Shown in pieces: positions 61,824 through 64,000 of a DNA stretch of 64,000 bases. The stretch lies in assembly GCF_001611795.1 (NCBI RefSeq), contig NZ_CP015098.1, positions 3,472,001 to 3,536,000 on the forward strand, read 5' to 3'. The translations under genes were made by a program, and so were the position numbers. The notes below the pieces were generated by a model that was not told where the DNA came from, ran no database searches, and saw only the letters and a program-made list of their open reading frames with translations. Source of the DNA: Streptomyces qaidamensis. Lineage in GTDB: Bacteria; Actinomycetota; Actinomycetes; Streptomycetales; Streptomycetaceae. Each line of letters begins with the position of its first letter. The first letter of the stretch is position 1.

Positions 61824-64000
61824 TCAGTCCCTGAGCAGGTCCGGGATTCCCGCCGCGTCGGGCTCGTCCCGGTCGGCCGAGACGACCGTGAGCTGCTGGG
61901 TGGCCCGGGTCAGCGCGACGTAGAGGACCCGCAGGCCGGCCGGGGACTCGTCGGCGATCTCCGCCGGGGAGACCACGACCGTCGCGTCGTACTCCAGACC
62001 CTTCGCCTCCAGGCTGCCGAGCGCCACGACCCGGTCGCCCAGACCGGCGAGCCAGCGGCGGGCCTCCTCGCGGCGCTGCATGGCGACGACCACACCGACC
62101 GTGCCGTCGACGCGCTCCAGCAGCCGGGCCGCCTCGTCGCGGACGGTCGCGCCCAGTCGGTCCTCCACGACGGTGAAGCGGGGTTCCACGCCGGTGGAGC
62201 GGACCGCCTTCGGTGCTACGGAGCCGGGCATGGCGAGGGCGAGGACCTTCGAGGCCAGGTCGGCGATCTCGGCCGGGTTGCGGTAGTTCACCGTGAGTTC
62301 GAAGCGGCGGCGGGGCCGGGTGCCGAGCGCCTCGTCGCGGGCCTGCGCCGCCTCGTCCGGGTCGGACCAGGAGGACTGGGCCGGGTCGCCGACGACCGTC
62401 CAGGTGGCGTGCCGGCCACGGCGGCCGACCATGCGCCACTGCATCGGGGTGAGGTCCTGGGCCTCGTCGACGATGACATGGGCGTACTCGACGCGCTCCT
62501 GTGCGAGACGTTCTGCGCGCTCGCGCTGCGATTCCTCGCGCACCGGCATCAGCTCCTCCAGGCCGGTGAGCTGGTCGAGCGGGTCGAGTTCGCGCTTCCT
62601 GCGGGGGCGGGCCGGGGCGCCGAGGACGGCCTGGAGCTCGTCGAGCAGGGCGATGTCGTGCACCGTGCGGCCCTCGCGCTTGAGCGAGCGGGCGACCTTG
62701 CGGACCTCGCCGGGGTTGAGGATGCGCCGGGCCCAGCGGCCGAGGCGTCGTTCGTCGGCCATGGCGTCCAGGACCGCCGCCGGGGTCAGCTCCGGCCACC
62801 AGTCGTCGAGGAAGGCGATGAAGGCGTCCTCGGAGGTGATGTCCTCGTCGAAGGAGGAGCGCAGCTCGGCCGCGAGCTCCGGGTCGCTGTGCCGGCCGGC
62901 CGCGCCGGACTGCTCCCACAGGGCGTCCAGGAGGAGCTTGCGGGCGCGCGGGCGCAGCAGGTTCACGGGGGCGGTGCCGCCGAGGGCGGAGTGGCGGATG
63001 CCGTCCAGCTCCCGGGCCTGAAGCTCCAGGCGGCGGCCGAAGGCGACCACGCGCAGCCGCTCCGGTGGATCGTTCAGCTCCAGGGCGCCGCGCGCGGCCT
63101 TCCGCAGCACCTTGAGCATGCGGGAGGAGCCCTTGGCGCGGGCCACGGACGGGGAGTCGTAGAGCGTGGCTTCGCTGCCCTCGACCAGGGAGCCGATGGC
63201 GCGGATGGCGACCTGGCCCTCCTCGCCGAGGGAGGGCAGCACGCCCTCGGTGTAGGCGACGAGCAGCGGGGTCGGCGAGACGATCAGGATGCCGCCCGCG
63301 TACCGGCGCCGGTCCTGGTAGAGGAGGTAGGCGGCGCGGTGCAGGGCGACCGCGGTCTTGCCGGTGCCCGGGCCGCCCTCGACGTACGTCACGGAGGCGG
63401 CGGGGGCGCGGATGACCAGGTCCTGCTCGGCCTGGATGGAGGCGACGATGTCGCGCATGGTGTGGCTGCGGGCCTGGCCGAGCGCGGCCATCAGGGCGCC
63501 GTCGCCGATGACGGGCAGCTCACCACCGTCGAGGTACGCCGTCAGCTCGGGGCGCATCAGGTCGTCCTCTACGCCCAGCACCCGGCGGCCCTTGGAGCGG
63601 ATGACGCGGCGGCGGACGACACGGCCCGGGTCGACCGGGGTGGAGCGGTAGAAGGGGGCGGCGGCCGGGGCCCGCCAGTCAATGACCAGCGGCGCGTAGT
63701 CCTGGTCGAGGACACCGATGCGGCCGATGTGCAGGGTCTCGGCGATGTCGGCGGTGTTGTCGGGGCGTACGGCCCCCTCCGCCGGCTCGATGGCGGTGTA
63801 CGCCCCGTCGGGGCCCTTCTTGCCGTCCTTGCCGGTCAGCAGGTCGATACGGCCGAAGAGGAAGTCCTCGAACTCGTTGTTGAGCCGGCTGAGGTGGACG
63901 CCCGCGCGAAAGACCTGCGCGTCCCGCTCGGCGAGTGCGCCGGGGGTGCCGACCTGCCCGCGCCGGGCCGCGTCCTGCATCAGGAACTCCGCCTCGTGGA
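61824..64000 (-). CDS. HelD-like UvrD-family ATPase (partial)
   Basis: The gene runs off the right edge; 725 codons are visible, and the frame continues upstream of ATG 63980 as HEAEFLMQDAARRG. HelD-family motifs are complete: Walker A GGPGTGKTAVALHRAAYLLY, VDEAQDLTPMQWRMV, GDPAQSSWSD and YRNPAEIADLA and, near the end, YVALTRATQQL. HelD proteins recycle stalled RNA polymerase, and one actinobacterial group (HelR) protects it from rifamycins. The N-terminal coiled coil lies outside the window, so the subtype cannot be set. Confidence 0.87.
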   Translation of the reverse strand, partial: HEAEFLMQDAARRGQVGTPGALAERDAQVFRAGVHLSRLNNEFEDFLFGRIDLLTGKDGKKGPDGAYTAIEPAEGAVRPDNTADIAETLHIGRIGVLDQDYAPLVIDWRAPAAAPFYRSTPVDPGRVVRRRVIRSKGRRVLGVEDDLMRPELTAYLDGGELPVIGDGALMAALGQARSHTMRDIVASIQAEQDLVIRAPAASVTYVEGGPGTGKTAVALHRAAYLLYQDRRRYAGGILIVSPTPLLVAYTEGVLPSLGEEGQVAIRAIGSLVEGSEATLYDSPSVARAKGSSRMLKVLRKAARGALELNDPPERLRVVAFGRRLELQARELDGIRHSALGGTAPVNLLRPRARKLLLDALWEQSGAAGRHSDPELAAELRSSFDEDITSEDAFIAFLDDWWPELTPAAVLDAMADERRLGRWARRILNPGEVRKVARSLKREGRTVHDIALLDELQAVLGAPARPRRKRELDPLDQLTGLEELMPVREESQRERAERLAQERVEYAHVIVDEAQDLTPMQWRMVGRRGRHATWTVVGDPAQSSWSDPDEAAQARDEALGTRPRRRFELTVNYRNPAEIADLASKVLALAMPGSVAPKAVRSTGVEPRFTVVEDRLGATVRDEAARLLERVDGTVGVVVAMQRREEARRWLAGLGDRVVALGSLEAKGLEYDATVVVSPAEIADESPAGLRVLYVALTRATQQLTVVSADRDEPDAAGIPDLLRD

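Overview
The window is about 70% GC and carries a Streptomyces chromosomal core segment. The evidence is an N-acetylglucosamine PTS with two DasR-type dre operators, an SsgA-like sporulation protein (most like SsgG), a chromosomal HupA-like histone-like protein, an LAxTG sortase-E type surface protein, and GTG/TTG starts with GGAGG ribosome binding sites. From memory the order resembles S. coelicolor SCO2896-SCO2952. No phage, transposase, CRISPR array or antibiotic cluster was seen.

Left part (1-20 kb): two ABC-2 permeases, a class A penicillin-binding protein, a Gdx-type guanidinium exporter behind a guanidine-III riboswitch, a GroES-like protein, a Bcp peroxiredoxin and tRNA-Leu(TAG). Then comes a block that also exists in mycobacteria (rdgB, rph, MBL phosphodiesterase-like, cysM, cysO, mec, DUF2017, clpS, pncB). 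The GlcNAc PTS genes nagF/nagE1/nagE2, a PemK-like protein and an amino acid permease are interspersed in it. Cysteine synthesis from the carrier protein CysO forms a unit with its protease Mec and a Cys-containing leader peptide.

Middle (20-40 kb): a secreted M6 metalloprotease with a palindrome-rich promoter, two RDD membrane proteins, ssgG, a GlcD-like FAD oxidase, hpd divergent from an Lrp/AsnC regulator, and a four-gene osmolyte (glycine betaine/choline-type) ABC transporter. These are followed by an ArsR-like regulator behind a 14-nt-phased TTGCAA array, a Lon-like S16 protease, an IclR regulator, a superfamily II helicase and an MFS exporter.

Right part (40-64 kb): a tRNA-like gene with an abnormal anticodon loop; HAD, alpha/beta hydrolase and MerR genes (the last with a TTA codon); a LASTG surface protein; a SUKH-4-like protein. 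Then a three-subunit xanthine-dehydrogenase-like operon with an odd active site and a 560-residue disordered extension on its Fe-S subunit; a sugar ABC operon ending in GH20 beta-N-acetylhexosaminidase, whose MalF-type permease carries 60-bp coding tandem repeats; DUF3039, YqgE, murA, hupA, malic enzyme and a HelD-like ATPase cut by the window edge.

Functionally the window couples chitin/amino sugar use (hexosaminidase, sugar ABC, GlcNAc PTS) with cell wall synthesis (PBP, MurA), NAD salvage (pncA/pncB), cysteine supply and tyrosine catabolism. The most unusual features are duplicated 3' ends of rph and murA, the altered xanthine-dehydrogenase-like complex, the tandem-repeat permease and the tRNA-like gene.
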